The notes: generated by a model not told the origin, from the sequence alone. DNA of 64,000 nt from Rhizobium sp. Root274 (GCF_001429245.1 NZ_LMJE01000001.1:1359564-1423563), one strand, 5' to 3'. Shown: positions 26,050 through 36,754, counted from the first letter of the stretch. Numbers and translations: made by a program.

Positions 26050-27105
26050 TCAGGGATCGGCCTGCTCGCTTTCATCCTGTACCTTGTATTTGGCGTCATA
26101 GGCCTGAACGATACGGCCAACCAAGGGGTGGCGCACGACGTCGGTGTCCTTGAAGCGGACGACAGAGACGCCTTCGACGCCCTTCAGTACCTGCAGCGCC
26201 TCGACCAGTCCGGAGGTGACTCCGCGCGGCAGGTCGACCTGGCTGGGGTCGCCGGTGATGATCATACGGCCATTTTCACCAAGGCGGGTCAGGAACATCT
26301 TCATCTGCATCGAGGTGGTGTTCTGCGCCTCGTCGAGAATGATCGCGGCATTGGCGAGCGTGCGGCCGCGCATGAAGGCGAGCGGGGCGATTTCGATAAC
26401 GCCGGCGGTGATGGCGCGTTCGACCTTGTCGCCGGGGATCATGTCGTAGAGCGCGTCATAGAGCGGGCGGAGATAAGGATCGACCTTGTCCTTCATGTCG
26501 CCGGGCAGGAAGCCGAGGCGTTCGCCGGCTTCGACGGCGGGGCGGGACAGGATGATCTTGTCGACGACGCCACGCTCTAGAAGCTGGGCGGCATGGGCAA
26601 CCGCGAGGTAGGTCTTGCCGGTGCCGGCCGGGCCGACGCCGAAGACCAGTTCGGCGCGTTCAAGGGCGCGCATATAGGCGTCCTGGGTCGGCGTGCGGGC
26701 GGCGATCGTCTTCTTGCGCGTGGAGATCTGGGCCATCGACAACCGGGCCTTGCGCTCGAGGGTCGGCAAGGTCAGCTGGTCGTCCGCTGCGACCGCCATG
26801 CGGATTGCACCTTCGACATCAGAGGCCTCCACCGAGCCGCCGCTCTGCAGACGGGCATAGAGGAAATCGAGCGCGCGGCGGGCCTGATTAGTCGCCTGCA
26901 ATTCGCCAGTGATGGCAACGGAATTGCCGCGGGCATGGGCCTCGATCTGCAGCCGCTGTTCGAGCAGCTTCAGATGCTGGTCAAATTGGCCGAAGAGTTC
27001 GCTGGCCAGCCTGTTGTTCTCGAACGTCAAGATGAAGTGATTGGCGTCGGTCGCAGCGGTTTTGATGTTGCGCGAGGGTGAGGAAACCACTTCTGTTGCG
27101 TTCAA
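26050..27105 (-). CDS. phoH: PhoH-family ATPase
   Basis: A 351-residue PhoH-like P-loop protein. An N-terminal KH-like/PhoL region is followed by Walker A GPAGTGKTYLAVAHA, EAGERLGFLPGD and Walker B IILDEAQNTT. The FLTRLGENGRMIITGDPSQVDLP stretch is diagnostic. PhoL-type proteins are encoded next to ybeY in many bacteria, and a role in RNA metabolism is suspected, as is an RNA helicase activity. Position directly before ybeY matches this. Confidence 0.94.
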   Translation of the reverse strand: MNATEVVSSPSRNIKTAATDANHFILTFENNRLASELFGQFDQHLKLLEQRLQIEAHARGNSVAITGELQATNQARRALDFLYARLQSGGSVEASDVEGAIRMAVAADDQLTLPTLERKARLSMAQISTRKKTIAARTPTQDAYMRALERAELVFGVGPAGTGKTYLAVAHAAQLLERGVVDKIILSRPAVEAGERLGFLPGDMKDKVDPYLRPLYDALYDMIPGDKVERAITAGVIEIAPLAFMRGRTLANAAIILDEAQNTTSMQMKMFLTRLGENGRMIITGDPSQVDLPRGVTSGLVEALQVLKGVEGVSVVRFKDTDVVRHPLVGRIVQAYDAKYKVQDESEQADP

Positions 27106-27141
27106 GCGATCAGGCTCCTGGATCAGGTTAAGGCCCTCACT

Positions 27142-28536
<1,395 letters not shown>

Positions 28537-28592
28537 GCGGGCTATTTAGTGGTTTTCGGCGCGCGGTTAAACCGAAAAATCATAGGATGCGA

Positions 28593-29420
28593 TCAAGGGC
28601 GATGGCGGCCGCGCAGATGGGCAAGCAGCATGCCGCGCAGACGGCTCTCGACTTTTTCGGCCAAGCTCTTGCGGTTGTCGCCGGGGCGGAAGTCTGCGGT
28701 TTCACCAAAGGTGACATCGACATCAAGGGCGCCGGCCCTCAGGACGCCAAGCAGATGGGGGACCAGGCCGATATCGCCCGGCCAGCCGGCGATCGGGCGA
28801 TAGTAGCGCCCCATGGGCATGCCCTGGACGCGGGTGTAGGCGATGGCGACCGGCTGCACGTGAACGACGGCATCTTCCGCATCCTTCGGCAGAGCAGCGG
28901 CAGCGGCGCCGAAAAGGGAGGACTTGACCGAGAGCACGCGGTTACCGTCGGAGGTGGTGCCTTCGGGGAAGAGCACGACGACTTCGCCATCGGCCATGCG
29001 ACCGGCGATCTCGTTGACCTGATCGCCCGTGCGACGCTTTTCCTCGCGCACGACGAAGATCGTCTTTTGCAGGCGGGCGAGCGTGCCGAAGACCGGCCAG
29101 GAGGAGACTTCGGTCTTGGCGATGAAGACAACGTCGGCGAGCGAGCCGAGGACGACAATGTCCTTCCATGACGCATGATTGGCGGCGATCATCAGAGGGC
29201 GGCGCGGGTCGAGGGCTCCATGGGCATGAACGCGGATGCCGAGGCAGTAGAGGGCGATCCGGTGCCAGGTGCGCGGCAGGCGGCGACGCAGGCGCCAGTC
29301 GAAGCGCAGGGCGAGCAGTTGCAGCGGGATGAGGACGATTGAGACGAGGAACAGCACGACGGCCATGACGGCGATCCGCAGGCTGTTGACCAGGCCGAAC
29401 CTGCCGCCGTCGGATTGCAT
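28593..29420 (-). CDS. olsA: 1-acylglycerol/lyso-ornithine lipid O-acyltransferase
   Basis: A 275-residue PlsC-family membrane acyltransferase. One N-terminal membrane segment (residues about 12-35) precedes the acyltransferase domain with ANHASWKDIVVLG (HX4D), FVVREEKRRT and FPEGTTSDGN. Its place beside miaB matches the S. meliloti gene olsA (SMc01116), which acylates lyso-ornithine lipid; the assignment rests on that synteny. OlsB, which makes the lyso-lipid, is also in this window (46168-47052). A general PlsC role in phosphatidic acid synthesis is the alternative. Confidence 0.82.
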   Translation of the reverse strand: MQSDGGRFGLVNSLRIAVMAVVLFLVSIVLIPLQLLALRFDWRLRRRLPRTWHRIALYCLGIRVHAHGALDPRRPLMIAANHASWKDIVVLGSLADVVFIAKTEVSSWPVFGTLARLQKTIFVVREEKRRTGDQVNEIAGRMADGEVVVLFPEGTTSDGNRVLSVKSSLFGAAAAALPKDAEDAVVHVQPVAIAYTRVQGMPMGRYYRPIAGWPGDIGLVPHLLGVLRAGALDVDVTFGETADFRPGDNRKSLAEKVESRLRGMLLAHLRGRHRP

Positions 29421-29423
29421 CGG

Positions 29424-29852
29424 CTATTTCTCGTCCTTTGACAACGGAATCCCGTAAAGCTCCAGACGATGGCCGACGAGGCGGAAACCGTGTTCGCGGG
29501 CGATGCGTTCTTGAAGCGCCTCGATCTCGGGCGAATGGAACTCGACGACGGTGCCGGTCTTCAGATCGATCAGGTGATCGTGGTGTTCTTCGGGGACCGT
29601 TTCATAGCGGGAACGTCCGTCGCGGAAATCGTGACGCTCGATGATGCCGGCATCTTCGAAGAGTTTGACCGTGCGGTAGACGGTCGAGATCGAGATCTTG
29701 GCGTCGATTTTGGAGGAACGGCGGTACAGCTCCTCGACATCCGGGTGATCGTCGGAATCTTCCAAGATACGGGCGATGACACGACGCTGCTCGGTCATGC
29801 GCATGCCGCGTTCGGCACAGAGCGCTTCCAGCGATTTCAGGGCGTCGTTCAT
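29424..29852 (-). CDS. mur: Fur/Mur-family metal-dependent repressor
   Basis: A 142-residue Fur-superfamily regulator. The winged helix spans RMTEQRRVIARILEDSDDHPDVEELYRRSS and ISISTVYRTVKLFEDAGII. The metal-binding HDFRDGRSRYE and EEHHDHLIDLKTG follow. The CxxC zinc pairs of classical Fur are absent. This sequence type is the rhizobial Mur, which represses manganese uptake (mntH, sitABCD) in response to Mn2+. The start MNDALKS matches known Mur N-termini, although an in-frame ATG 12 codons upstream exists. It is packed against olsA (3 bases). Confidence 0.88.
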   Translation of the reverse strand: MNDALKSLEALCAERGMRMTEQRRVIARILEDSDDHPDVEELYRRSSKIDAKISISTVYRTVKLFEDAGIIERHDFRDGRSRYETVPEEHHDHLIDLKTGTVVEFHSPEIEALQERIAREHGFRLVGHRLELYGIPLSKDEK

Positions 29853-29896
29853 AAGGTCAGCATATCCGCAGATGATCGGTTGGTGCAATCGTCGGG

Positions 29897-30394
29897 TTAG
29901 CGAAGATCGCGACGCATGACAAGCGCGGAGGTCCGGCGACCACTGTCGTCGGTGTAATAGGCGGGGCGTTCGCCGACCGTCTCGAAACCGAGCTTGCGGT
30001 AGAGACCCAATGCCGGGGCATTGCCATCATCCACTTCGAGGAACATGGCCTCGCCCCCGCGGTTTTTCGCCTCGCGGGCTGCTGCCTGCATCAGGCGCCA
30101 GCCGAGGCCGAAACGGCCGACCTTGTCGCTGACGGCGATCGTCAGGATCTCGGCCTCACCCGCCACTTCGCGGGCGAGCACGAAGCCGGAAAGCGGCGCC
30201 TTGAAGATCAGGGTGTTGGTCTGCCAGGCGGCGAAACCGAAGGTGTTGGGCTGGAGGAGCAGGCTCAGGAATTCGCCGTCCCCCCAGGCACGGGGAAAAC
30301 GCTGGGCATGCAACTCGGCCACGGCACGGCAGTGATCCGGCACCATGTCTACGATTTCGAATTCGGGCTGGCGGTAGAACAGGCTGTCGCGCAT
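29897..30394 (-). CDS. rimI: ribosomal-protein-alanine N-acetyltransferase
   Basis: A 165-residue GNAT acetyltransferase. The acetyl-CoA motif KVGRFGLGWRLMQAAAREA and NAPALGLYRKLGFETVGERPAYY mark the RimI subgroup, which acetylates the N-terminal alanine of ribosomal protein S18. The start codon lies one base beyond the tsaB stop, so the two are translationally coupled. tsaB-rimI pairing is common in bacteria. Confidence 0.9.
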   Translation of the reverse strand: MRDSLFYRQPEFEIVDMVPDHCRAVAELHAQRFPRAWGDGEFLSLLLQPNTFGFAAWQTNTLIFKAPLSGFVLAREVAGEAEILTIAVSDKVGRFGLGWRLMQAAAREAKNRGGEAMFLEVDDGNAPALGLYRKLGFETVGERPAYYTDDSGRRTSALVMRRDLR

Positions 30395-30395
30395 G

Positions 30396-31043
30396 TCAGG
30401 CTCTCGATACGGCAAAACCGGTCTGCGGTTTTGCATCCGGTCCGCGCAAATAGAGTGGCTTGGCCTTGCCCTGAGCTTTCGTCGTTGCTGATATGCGGGC
30501 GACGATCTCGATCGGGTAATGATCGGGTTCGGTTTGCGCTTCGGGGTCGGCGATCAGGGCTGAAGCCGAGCCGACAAGCTGCGTACCCGGACGGGCTGCG
30601 CGGGAGAGGAAATCCTCCAAGGTCACGAGGGCAGGCTCGTCTTCGGGCACGCCGTTGCGGAAGGCCTGGACATAGACTTCGTCGCGATGGGCATTGATGG
30701 CGGCGAGCACAGGGGCATCAGTCGCGGGCACCGTGCTGGCGAGGACTTCAAGGGTGCAGACGCCGACGCAATCCACGCCGAGGGCCAGCGCCAGACCCCG
30801 GGCGGCTGCGACGCCGACACGGATGCCGGTAAACGAACCCGGGCCGACGGTGACGCCGATTTTCTGCACGTCTTTCAAGCTGAGGCCGGCGCTCTTCAGG
30901 GCTTCTTCGATCATCGCCATCAGGCGTTCGGCATGACCGCGGCCGATGGTTTCGCTGATGCTTGCCAACAGCTTGCCGGAATTGGTGTCAAAGACGGCGG
31001 CTGCGCAATCCACACCCGCCGTATCGATCGCAAGGACGATCAT
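30396..31043 (-). CDS. tsaB: tRNA threonylcarbamoyladenosine biosynthesis protein TsaB
   Basis: A 215-residue ASKHA-fold protein that scaffolds TsaD and TsaE for t6A37 modification of tRNA. It begins MIVLAIDTAGVDCAAA and has IGVTVGPGSFTGIRVGVAAARG, the TsaB signature. The start is the ATG at the family's usual N-terminus. It lies 21 bases after the nfuA-like gene and is coupled to rimI. Confidence 0.95.
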   Translation of the reverse strand: MIVLAIDTAGVDCAAAVFDTNSGKLLASISETIGRGHAERLMAMIEEALKSAGLSLKDVQKIGVTVGPGSFTGIRVGVAAARGLALALGVDCVGVCTLEVLASTVPATDAPVLAAINAHRDEVYVQAFRNGVPEDEPALVTLEDFLSRAARPGTQLVGSASALIADPEAQTEPDHYPIEIVARISATTKAQGKAKPLYLRGPDAKPQTGFAVSRA

Positions 31044-31064
31044 CCTATCCCCAGACCGGTCCAA

Positions 31065-31628
31065 TCAGACCGCTTCGACTTCCTGAACTTCCGGCACGAA
31101 GTGGCGCAACAGGTTCTGCACGCCATGCTTCAACGTCGCAGTCGAAGACGGGCAACCGGCGCAGGACCCCTTCATGTTCAAGAAGACCTTGCCGTCCTTG
31201 AAGCCGCGGAAGGTGATATCACCGCCGTCCTGGGCGACGGCCGGGCGGACGCGGGTTTCGAGCAGTTCCTTGATGGTGGCGACGATGGTTTCATCGCCGG
31301 CCTCGAAGAACTCTTCGTCGCCATCGACTTGGGCCGACGTGGACGCGGTACCCATGACCGGAGCACCGCTCATGAAATGCTCCATAATAGTGCCGAGGAT
31401 GGCCGGCTTGAGGTGCTGCCATTCCGGGCCGTCCTTGGAGACGGTGACGAAATCATAGCCGAAGAAGACGCCGGTAACGCCGGGGATCGCAAAAATGCGC
31501 GAGGCGAGCGGCGAGGCGGCAGCACTTTCGGCGTCGCGGAATTCCGCGGTTCCCGTCTGCATCACCACCTTGCCGGGCAGGAATTTTAGGGTGGCGGGGT
31601 TCGGCGTGGCTTCGGTCTGGATGAACAT
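31065..31628 (-). CDS. NfuA-like Fe-S scaffold protein (NifU C-terminal family)
   Basis: A 187-residue protein. An N-terminal Nfu-N domain (MFIQTEATPNPATLKFLPG) precedes a NifU-C domain with the cluster-binding GSCAGCPSS (C156, C159). Such proteins deliver 4Fe-4S clusters to target enzymes. MiaB and HemW, both radical-SAM proteins that need such clusters, are in this window, but a specific link is not shown. It precedes tsaB in the same direction. Confidence 0.9.
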   Translation of the reverse strand: MFIQTEATPNPATLKFLPGKVVMQTGTAEFRDAESAAASPLASRIFAIPGVTGVFFGYDFVTVSKDGPEWQHLKPAILGTIMEHFMSGAPVMGTASTSAQVDGDEEFFEAGDETIVATIKELLETRVRPAVAQDGGDITFRGFKDGKVFLNMKGSCAGCPSSTATLKHGVQNLLRHFVPEVQEVEAV

Positions 31629-31690
31629 GGCGGTCTCCGGGGCGGTGATGGCACCGCAAAAGATTAGAATATTTCCAAAATAGACCTTGC

Positions 31691-31715
31691 GGGTCGCATC
31701 TTCAAGACGCGATCC
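31691..31715 (-). terminator. possible terminator after the universal stress gene
   Basis: GGGTCGCATCTT and AAGACGCGATCC pair with one mismatch and one G-U around a very short loop, 14 bases beyond the usp stop on the minus strand. No strong U-tract follows, so assignment is uncertain. Confidence 0.35.
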
Positions 31716-31728
31716 TCAGGAAGTCCAT

Positions 31729-32220
31729 TTAGCACAGCGCGTCGATTTCCTCGTCCGTGAGAGAATCCGGCAGCACCGTGACCGGGATCGGGAAAGCTGC
31801 ACCCCGACCGGCAATCATCGAGACGAGCGGGCCCGGACCTTCCTTGGTGGAGCCAGCGGCCAGCACGAGGATCGCGATATCGCGATCTTCGTCGATCAGG
31901 CTGTTGATCTCGGGATAGGCGCTGCCTTCGCGGATAACGAGTTCCGGCTCGATTCCGATCGTTTCCCGAACGGTCTGGGCGGCCTTGGCCATGACGGCTT
32001 CGGCTTCCTCACGCGCTTCGGCGCGCATGATCTCCTCGACGCCCAGCCATTGCTGGAAATCACCGTCGGGGATCACGTAGATCAGCACCAGTCCACCGTT
32101 GGAATTCTTGGCGCGGCGGCCGGCATAATGGACGGCGCGGGAGCATTCCGGGGTATTGTCGATGACCGCCATGAACTTGCGGCGGTGACCTTCAAGACGT
32201 GAGAGACGTGTTGAAACCAT
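31729..32220 (-). CDS. universal stress protein family protein
   Basis: A 163-residue UspA-fold protein (MVSTRLSRLEGHRRKFMAVIDN at the start). The alternating beta/alpha layout holds LVLIYVIPDG, then ELVIREGSAYPEINSLIDEDRDIAILVLAAGS. The ATP-binding G-2x-G-9x-G(S/T) motif is only partly present (AAGSTKEGPGPLVSMIAGRG). Probably cytosolic. It is downstream of trpS with 74 bases between. Role beyond stress tolerance cannot be assigned. Confidence 0.82.
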   Translation of the reverse strand: MVSTRLSRLEGHRRKFMAVIDNTPECSRAVHYAGRRAKNSNGGLVLIYVIPDGDFQQWLGVEEIMRAEAREEAEAVMAKAAQTVRETIGIEPELVIREGSAYPEINSLIDEDRDIAILVLAAGSTKEGPGPLVSMIAGRGAAFPIPVTVLPDSLTDEEIDALC

Positions 32221-32294
32221 AGAGAACCCCGCCGGCTGTAAGGTGTAACGAATGCTGATTGCGGGCCTGATGCCAGCCCGCAATCCTTATGACC

Positions 32295-33359
32295 TTATCG
32301 CACGAATCCGATGATGTCGCGGACTTCGTTCATGGTCTTTTCGGCGCGGACGCGGGCGCGCGCGCTGCCGTCACGGAGCACGGCGTCGATGTGGCCGGGA
32401 TCTTCCATCAGGCGGCGCATCTCGGCATTGATCGGAGCGAGAACGTTGACTGCGAGATCGATCAGGGCCGGCTTGAAGACCGAGAATTGCTGGCCGCCGA
32501 ATTCGATAAGAACGTCTTCCTTCGAGCGATCGGCAAGGGCTGCGAAGATGCCGACAAGGTTGTCCGCCTCGGGGCGACCCTTGAGGCCGTCGACTTCGCT
32601 CGGCAGCGCGTCCGGGTCGGTCTTTGCCTTGCGGATCTTTTTGGAGATCGCGTCCTGGTCGTCCATCAGGTTGATGCGCGACAGATCAGAGGGATCCGAC
32701 TTCGACATCTTCTTGGTGCCGTCCTTGAGGCTCATGACGCGGGGAGCCGGTCCATCGATCAGCGGCTCGACCATCGGGAAATAGGCATGAACAGGCTCTT
32801 CGCCGACCTTGATGTCGATGCCGAGGCCGGTCGGCACGATCTTGTCGTGGAAGTCCATGTTGAACTTCATGGCGATATCGCGGGCGAGCTCCAAATGCTG
32901 CTTCTGGTCGTCACCGACAGGCACATGGGTTGCGCGGTACACGAGAATGTCGGCGGCCATCAGGCTCGGATAGGCGTAAAGACCGAGCGAGGCCTGCTCG
33001 CGGTCCTTGCCGGCCTTGTCCTTGAACTGGGTCATCCGGTTCATCCAGCCGATGCGGGCGACGCAGTTGAAGATCCAGGCAAGCTCGGCGTGCTGCGGAA
33101 CCTGCGACTGGTTGAAGACGATATGCTTTTCCGGATCGATGCCGGCGGCGAGGAAGGCGGCGGTGATCGAACGGATCTGGGTGGCCATGTCCTCGTGGAC
33201 CAGCTGGGCGGTCAGCGCGTGCATGTCGACGACGCAATAGATGCAGTCGTTGTTTTCCTGCAGTGCGACGAACTTTCTGATGGCGCCGAGATAGTTGCCG
33301 AGATGGAGGTTGCCGGTCGGCTGTACGCCGGAGAAAACCAGCGGCTTGAACTCAGTCAT
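32295..33359 (-). CDS. trpS: tryptophanyl-tRNA synthetase
   Basis: A 354-residue class I synthetase. The HIGH-type motif is [10 protein letters not shown] near residue 17 and the KMSKS loop is [10 protein letters not shown]. The start [11 protein letters not shown] has GAGGA upstream. In related genomes murJ usually follows trpS upstream; here three accessory genes lie between. Confidence 0.97.
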   Translation of the reverse strand: MTEFKPLVFSGVQPTGNLHLGNYLGAIRKFVALQENNDCIYCVVDMHALTAQLVHEDMATQIRSITAAFLAAGIDPEKHIVFNQSQVPQHAELAWIFNCVARIGWMNRMTQFKDKAGKDREQASLGLYAYPSLMAADILVYRATHVPVGDDQKQHLELARDIAMKFNMDFHDKIVPTGLGIDIKVGEEPVHAYFPMVEPLIDGPAPRVMSLKDGTKKMSKSDPSDLSRINLMDDQDAISKKIRKAKTDPDALPSEVDGLKGRPEADNLVGIFAALADRSKEDVLIEFGGQQFSVFKPALIDLAVNVLAPINAEMRRLMEDPGHIDAVLRDGSARARVRAEKTMNEVRDIIGFVR

Positions 33360-33515
33360 TGTTATCCTCAACAGGCTGGTGGAGGGCCCGATCTACTGAT
33401 CGTGTCGGTCTCGGCTTATGCACGGCGCGCGGGGCGCAATCAAGCGCTCAGAAGCCTGAATTCTGGTAGCTTCAATGCGACCAACCGATTCAATTAGACT
33501 CAGGTAAGTGTTCCG

Positions 33516-34049
33516 ATGGCTTCATTCCTAATCGTCGTCGCGTCTGTGCTGGCGCTTTTTGTCCAGATCCAACAGGGGCGAGGATATTCAGGCGCGACTA
33601 TGTGCGCAGGCCCGGCTCTAAGTGCGGTAATCGTTTCATCTGTTGCCTCCCAAATGCAGATTGATTTTGAAGGAAATTACCGTGTTGCTTTTATTATATG
33701 CTGCCTCGGCCTCATCACCTCCATCGCGATAGTGCTCATCCCCGCAGTCATGGTTAGGCGGTTCGAAATCACAAATCTGAAGCCCAAAGCTAGAGGCTTG
33801 AGACTATGTTTAATATATTCGTCAATTTTTGGCATCTGCCTCCTTCTCTTCTTTGGACTTACATCCATGGGCAAATCCTGCGGTGACGCAGCAAAATGCA
33901 AAACGATCACCAATTTACTTGGTGGTGATTACACGTACACCGGACTGTTTTTGCATTTATTTTTATTTAATCTTTTGGCACTTTTGTTGATCATGTCTTT
34001 AGTCGCCGCAATCGTTAGACACGGAAATTCTAGACAAAAGAGACACTAG
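33516..34049 (+). CDS. orphan membrane protein, unknown function, atypical composition
   Basis: A 177-residue protein with about four or five membrane helices (residues about 1-16, 30-45, 57-80, 98-117 and 141-165) and a basic C-terminus. Codons end in A/T far more often than in neighbouring genes, and long A/T runs occur, so recent transfer is likely. No family was recognised. The upstream region gives a weak ribosome binding site. It stands alone between trpS and a convergent VOC gene. Confidence 0.6.
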   Translation: MASFLIVVASVLALFVQIQQGRGYSGATMCAGPALSAVIVSSVASQMQIDFEGNYRVAFIICCLGLITSIAIVLIPAVMVRRFEITNLKPKARGLRLCLIYSSIFGICLLLFFGLTSMGKSCGDAAKCKTITNLLGGDYTYTGLFLHLFLFNLLALLLIMSLVAAIVRHGNSRQKRH

Positions 34050-34082
34050 AATCTCTTCAAGGGTCCGACCCGCCTTAATATT

Positions 34083-34481
34083 TCAACCTTTCCTGCGCTC
34101 GATCAGATCCCAAAGGTTTCCGTAGAGATCGGCAAAGACGGCGACTGTGCCATAGGGCTCGTGACGCGGCTCTTCCTGGAAGACCGCACCGGCGGTCTGG
34201 AAACGCCGATGATCGCGGGCGAAATCATCGGTTTCGAGGAAGAAGCCGACGCGGCCGCCGGTCTGGTTGCCGATCGCGGCGCGCTGAGCATCATCCGTGG
34301 CTTCGGCGAGCAGCAGGGACGCCCCCTCCCCGCCCCTTGGGCGGACCACCACCCAGCGCTTGCCCTCGGGCTGACCTACGTCTTCCACGCAGGTGAAACC
34401 GAGGCCATCGCAGTAGAAGGCCTTCGCGCGATCATAGGTGTCGACGACCAGAGAGACGAGAAAAAGGCTGTTTCGGCTCAT
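34083..34481 (-). CDS. VOC-family (glyoxalase/dioxygenase fold) protein
   Basis: A 132-residue vicinal-oxygen-chelate protein with paired beta-alpha-beta-beta-beta modules. FLVSLVVDTYDRAKAFYCDGLGF begins the first and GRVGFFLETDDFARDH the second. The end, VAVFADLYGNLWDLIE, carries the usual metal-ligand position. The substrate is unknown; members include glyoxalase I, extradiol dioxygenases and resistance proteins. It is convergent with the orphan membrane gene. Confidence 0.82.
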   Translation of the reverse strand: MSRNSLFLVSLVVDTYDRAKAFYCDGLGFTCVEDVGQPEGKRWVVVRPRGGEGASLLLAEATDDAQRAAIGNQTGGRVGFFLETDDFARDHRRFQTAGAVFQEEPRHEPYGTVAVFADLYGNLWDLIERRKG

Positions 34482-34732
34482 GAACGGGGGCTTTCGGTTC
34501 GGACTGTGACGCAGGGGCGCCTCATGTCACGCCTACGGTTTTTTCCTCCCGGAATCGAGAGAGTTAGATAACGGTTTCGTGTGCAACCGCCCGGGACATC
34601 CGCGGTACGCAGTCACCTTTAGAATAGTCAAATGAGCATGGCGCACCAAAATTGCCACATTTGCAGGAATAAAAAACCTCCGCAGGCGACCTGGATCGCC
34701 AAAAACAACAAACTCATTCCAGAAGGTCACTC

Positions 34733-35152
34733 ATGCGCACATTGTTTCGCGTCGCGCTCGGCTGCGTGCTTTCCATCGGTATTCTCTCTCCCGTGGAGGC
34801 CGTCGAGACCAAGAAGCGTCACTTCTTCATGAAGCATGACACCACGGTCGCCTATACGCTTCAGCGGGTGAGCGTTCGCGCCAGCTGCTTTCCGGACGAG
34901 TTGAAGGGGATCCTCGCCCATATCGCCAAGAAGACCGGCAAGAAGCCGATCGTCACATCAGGACATCGTCCGCGCTCAGGCAAGTCGCAGCACAGCCACT
35001 GTTTCGCCGCCGATATCCGAGTTCCGGGCGTCCCGGAAAAGACGATCGTGGCCGCCGCTCGCACCGCGCCTGGCATTGGCGGCATTGGCCGTTATTGCAA
35101 CGGCATCGTACATGTCGATATCGGGCCGAAACGGACCTGGACCTATTGCTGA
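34733..35152 (+). CDS. exported M15/VanY-like carboxypeptidase
   Basis: A 139-residue protein with a signal peptide (residues 1-23, cut after VEA). The zinc-site pattern SxHxxGxAxD appears as SQHSHCFAAD (H87, D94; the usual Gly is Cys) with SGHRPRSG before it and IVHVDIG (H127) after it. This is the DUF882/peptidase M15A type seen in small periplasmic D,D- or L,D-carboxypeptidases. Its stop overlaps the convergent murJ 3' end by 10 bases. Function in peptidoglycan trimming is inferred. Confidence 0.82.
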   Translation: MRTLFRVALGCVLSIGILSPVEAVETKKRHFFMKHDTTVAYTLQRVSVRASCFPDELKGILAHIAKKTGKKPIVTSGHRPRSGKSQHSHCFAADIRVPGVPEKTIVAAARTAPGIGGIGRYCNGIVHVDIGPKRTWTYC

Positions 35153-36753
35153 TCGCTGCCGTCGGCAACCGGCGCGTTTTCGGCAGCCGGCTTCGGCTTG
35201 CGCTTCAGGTTGCGTCTGATCATGCCGAGATCGGCACCGCCGATGGCAAAGGCCACGCCGAAATAAACGGGCATTGCGATGGCGATCAGGCCGCCGAGGG
35301 CGAGCAACTGGTCGAACAGCGGGCTCTGTGGTGAGAGCCAGCCGGACCAGCGGTCCGACAGATAGACGAGCATGGCCGCCATGATGGCCGAGGCGATCAT
35401 GAGGCGCAGCGTGCGGGTGATCAGCGACCGCTCGACGGTGAGATGGCCGCGCCAGAGCAGCACGGAGAAGAGCAGGACCGTATTGGTCCAGCCGGCGGCA
35501 GCCTCGGCAATCGCGATGCCGCTTTCCTCGAAGGTCGGAAACAGCGTGACGGCGAGGCCGGTATTGAGCGCGACCGAGACCATGGTGAAGCGCATCGGCG
35601 TCTTGGTGTCCTCGCGGGCGTAATAACCCGGCTGGAGCGCCTTGATCAGCACGAAGCCCGGCAGGCCGAGACCATAGATGGCGAGGATCGAGGCGACGAC
35701 TGCGGTGTTCTGTTCGGAAAAGGCACCACGCTCGTAAAGCACACGGATGATCTCGTCCGACAAAACCCAGATGCCGGCAGCAGCCGGGAGCGTGAGGAAG
35801 AGCACGAATTCGATGGCGCGGTTCTGCAGATTGCCGGCCTCTTTCATGTGACCGCTTTTCAGCGCCCGCGCCAATTCCGGCAGAAGAACCACCGCGACCG
35901 CGACGCCAACGACGCCGAGCGGCAGCTGGTAGATGCGATCCGCATATTGCAGGGCGGCGATAGCGCCTTCCTTGCCGGATGCGATGGCCTGGCCGATCAG
36001 CTGGTTGATCTGGGTGATACCGCCGGTGACGGCGGCCGGGATCGCAAGGACCAGCAGGCGCTTTACATTCGGCGTGAAGCGCGGGCGCTTGAAGCCAAGG
36101 CGGATGCCGGCATGGCGTACGCCGAGATAGACGACCGCCATCTGCAACAGGCCGGCGCCCAGCACCGACCAGGAGAGTGCCCAGGCGGTGGCGGCGGGAT
36201 CGGCGCCAGTCCAGAGCGCCCATCCAAGCGCGCTGATCATCAGCACATTGAGGAAGACAGGCGCAATGGCGGCGGCGAAGAAGTGGTGCAGCGAGTTGAG
36301 CATGCCGCTCAGCATGGCCGTCAGCGACATGCACATGAGATAGGGGAACATGACGGTGGCGAGGCGCACCGTCAGATCGAACTTCTCCTGATCGCCGACG
36401 AAGCCGGGGGCGATGATCCATTCGACGATCAGGGGCATGGCAAGCTGCATGCCGATGGTGAGGATCATCAGCACCGAGAAGAGGACGCCGAAGACCTCTT
36501 CGGAGAAGCGCTTGGCGCCATCCAGACCATTTGCCTCGATCTCCTTGGCAAAGAGCGGCACGAAGGCGGCGTTAAAGGCCCCTTCAGCAAAGAGACGACG
36601 GAAGAGATTGGGAAAGCGGAAGGCGGCGTAGAAAACGTCGGCGACCGGGCCTGTGCCGAGTGCTGCGGCCATCAGGGTTTCGCGGGCGAAGCCGAAGAGG
36701 CGGCTGCCGAGCGTTGCCCCACCGACGGTCATGAATTTCTTGACGAGGCTCAT
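35143..36753 (-). CDS. murJ: lipid II flippase MurJ
   Basis: A 536-residue MVF/MurJ family protein with about 14 membrane segments that flips lipid II for peptidoglycan assembly. The N-terminal MSLVKKFMTVGGATLGSRLFGFARE and the EGAFNAAFVPLF motif are diagnostic. The start ATG is one base beyond the glnD stop, so the two are coupled, as in other rhizobia. It is convergent with and overlaps the exported peptidase gene at its 3' end. Confidence 0.96.
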   Translation of the reverse strand: MSLVKKFMTVGGATLGSRLFGFARETLMAAALGTGPVADVFYAAFRFPNLFRRLFAEGAFNAAFVPLFAKEIEANGLDGAKRFSEEVFGVLFSVLMILTIGMQLAMPLIVEWIIAPGFVGDQEKFDLTVRLATVMFPYLMCMSLTAMLSGMLNSLHHFFAAAIAPVFLNVLMISALGWALWTGADPAATAWALSWSVLGAGLLQMAVVYLGVRHAGIRLGFKRPRFTPNVKRLLVLAIPAAVTGGITQINQLIGQAIASGKEGAIAALQYADRIYQLPLGVVGVAVAVVLLPELARALKSGHMKEAGNLQNRAIEFVLFLTLPAAAGIWVLSDEIIRVLYERGAFSEQNTAVVASILAIYGLGLPGFVLIKALQPGYYAREDTKTPMRFTMVSVALNTGLAVTLFPTFEESGIAIAEAAAGWTNTVLLFSVLLWRGHLTVERSLITRTLRLMIASAIMAAMLVYLSDRWSGWLSPQSPLFDQLLALGGLIAIAMPVYFGVAFAIGGADLGMIRRNLKRKPKPAAENAPVADGSDQQ

Positions 36754-36754
36754 A

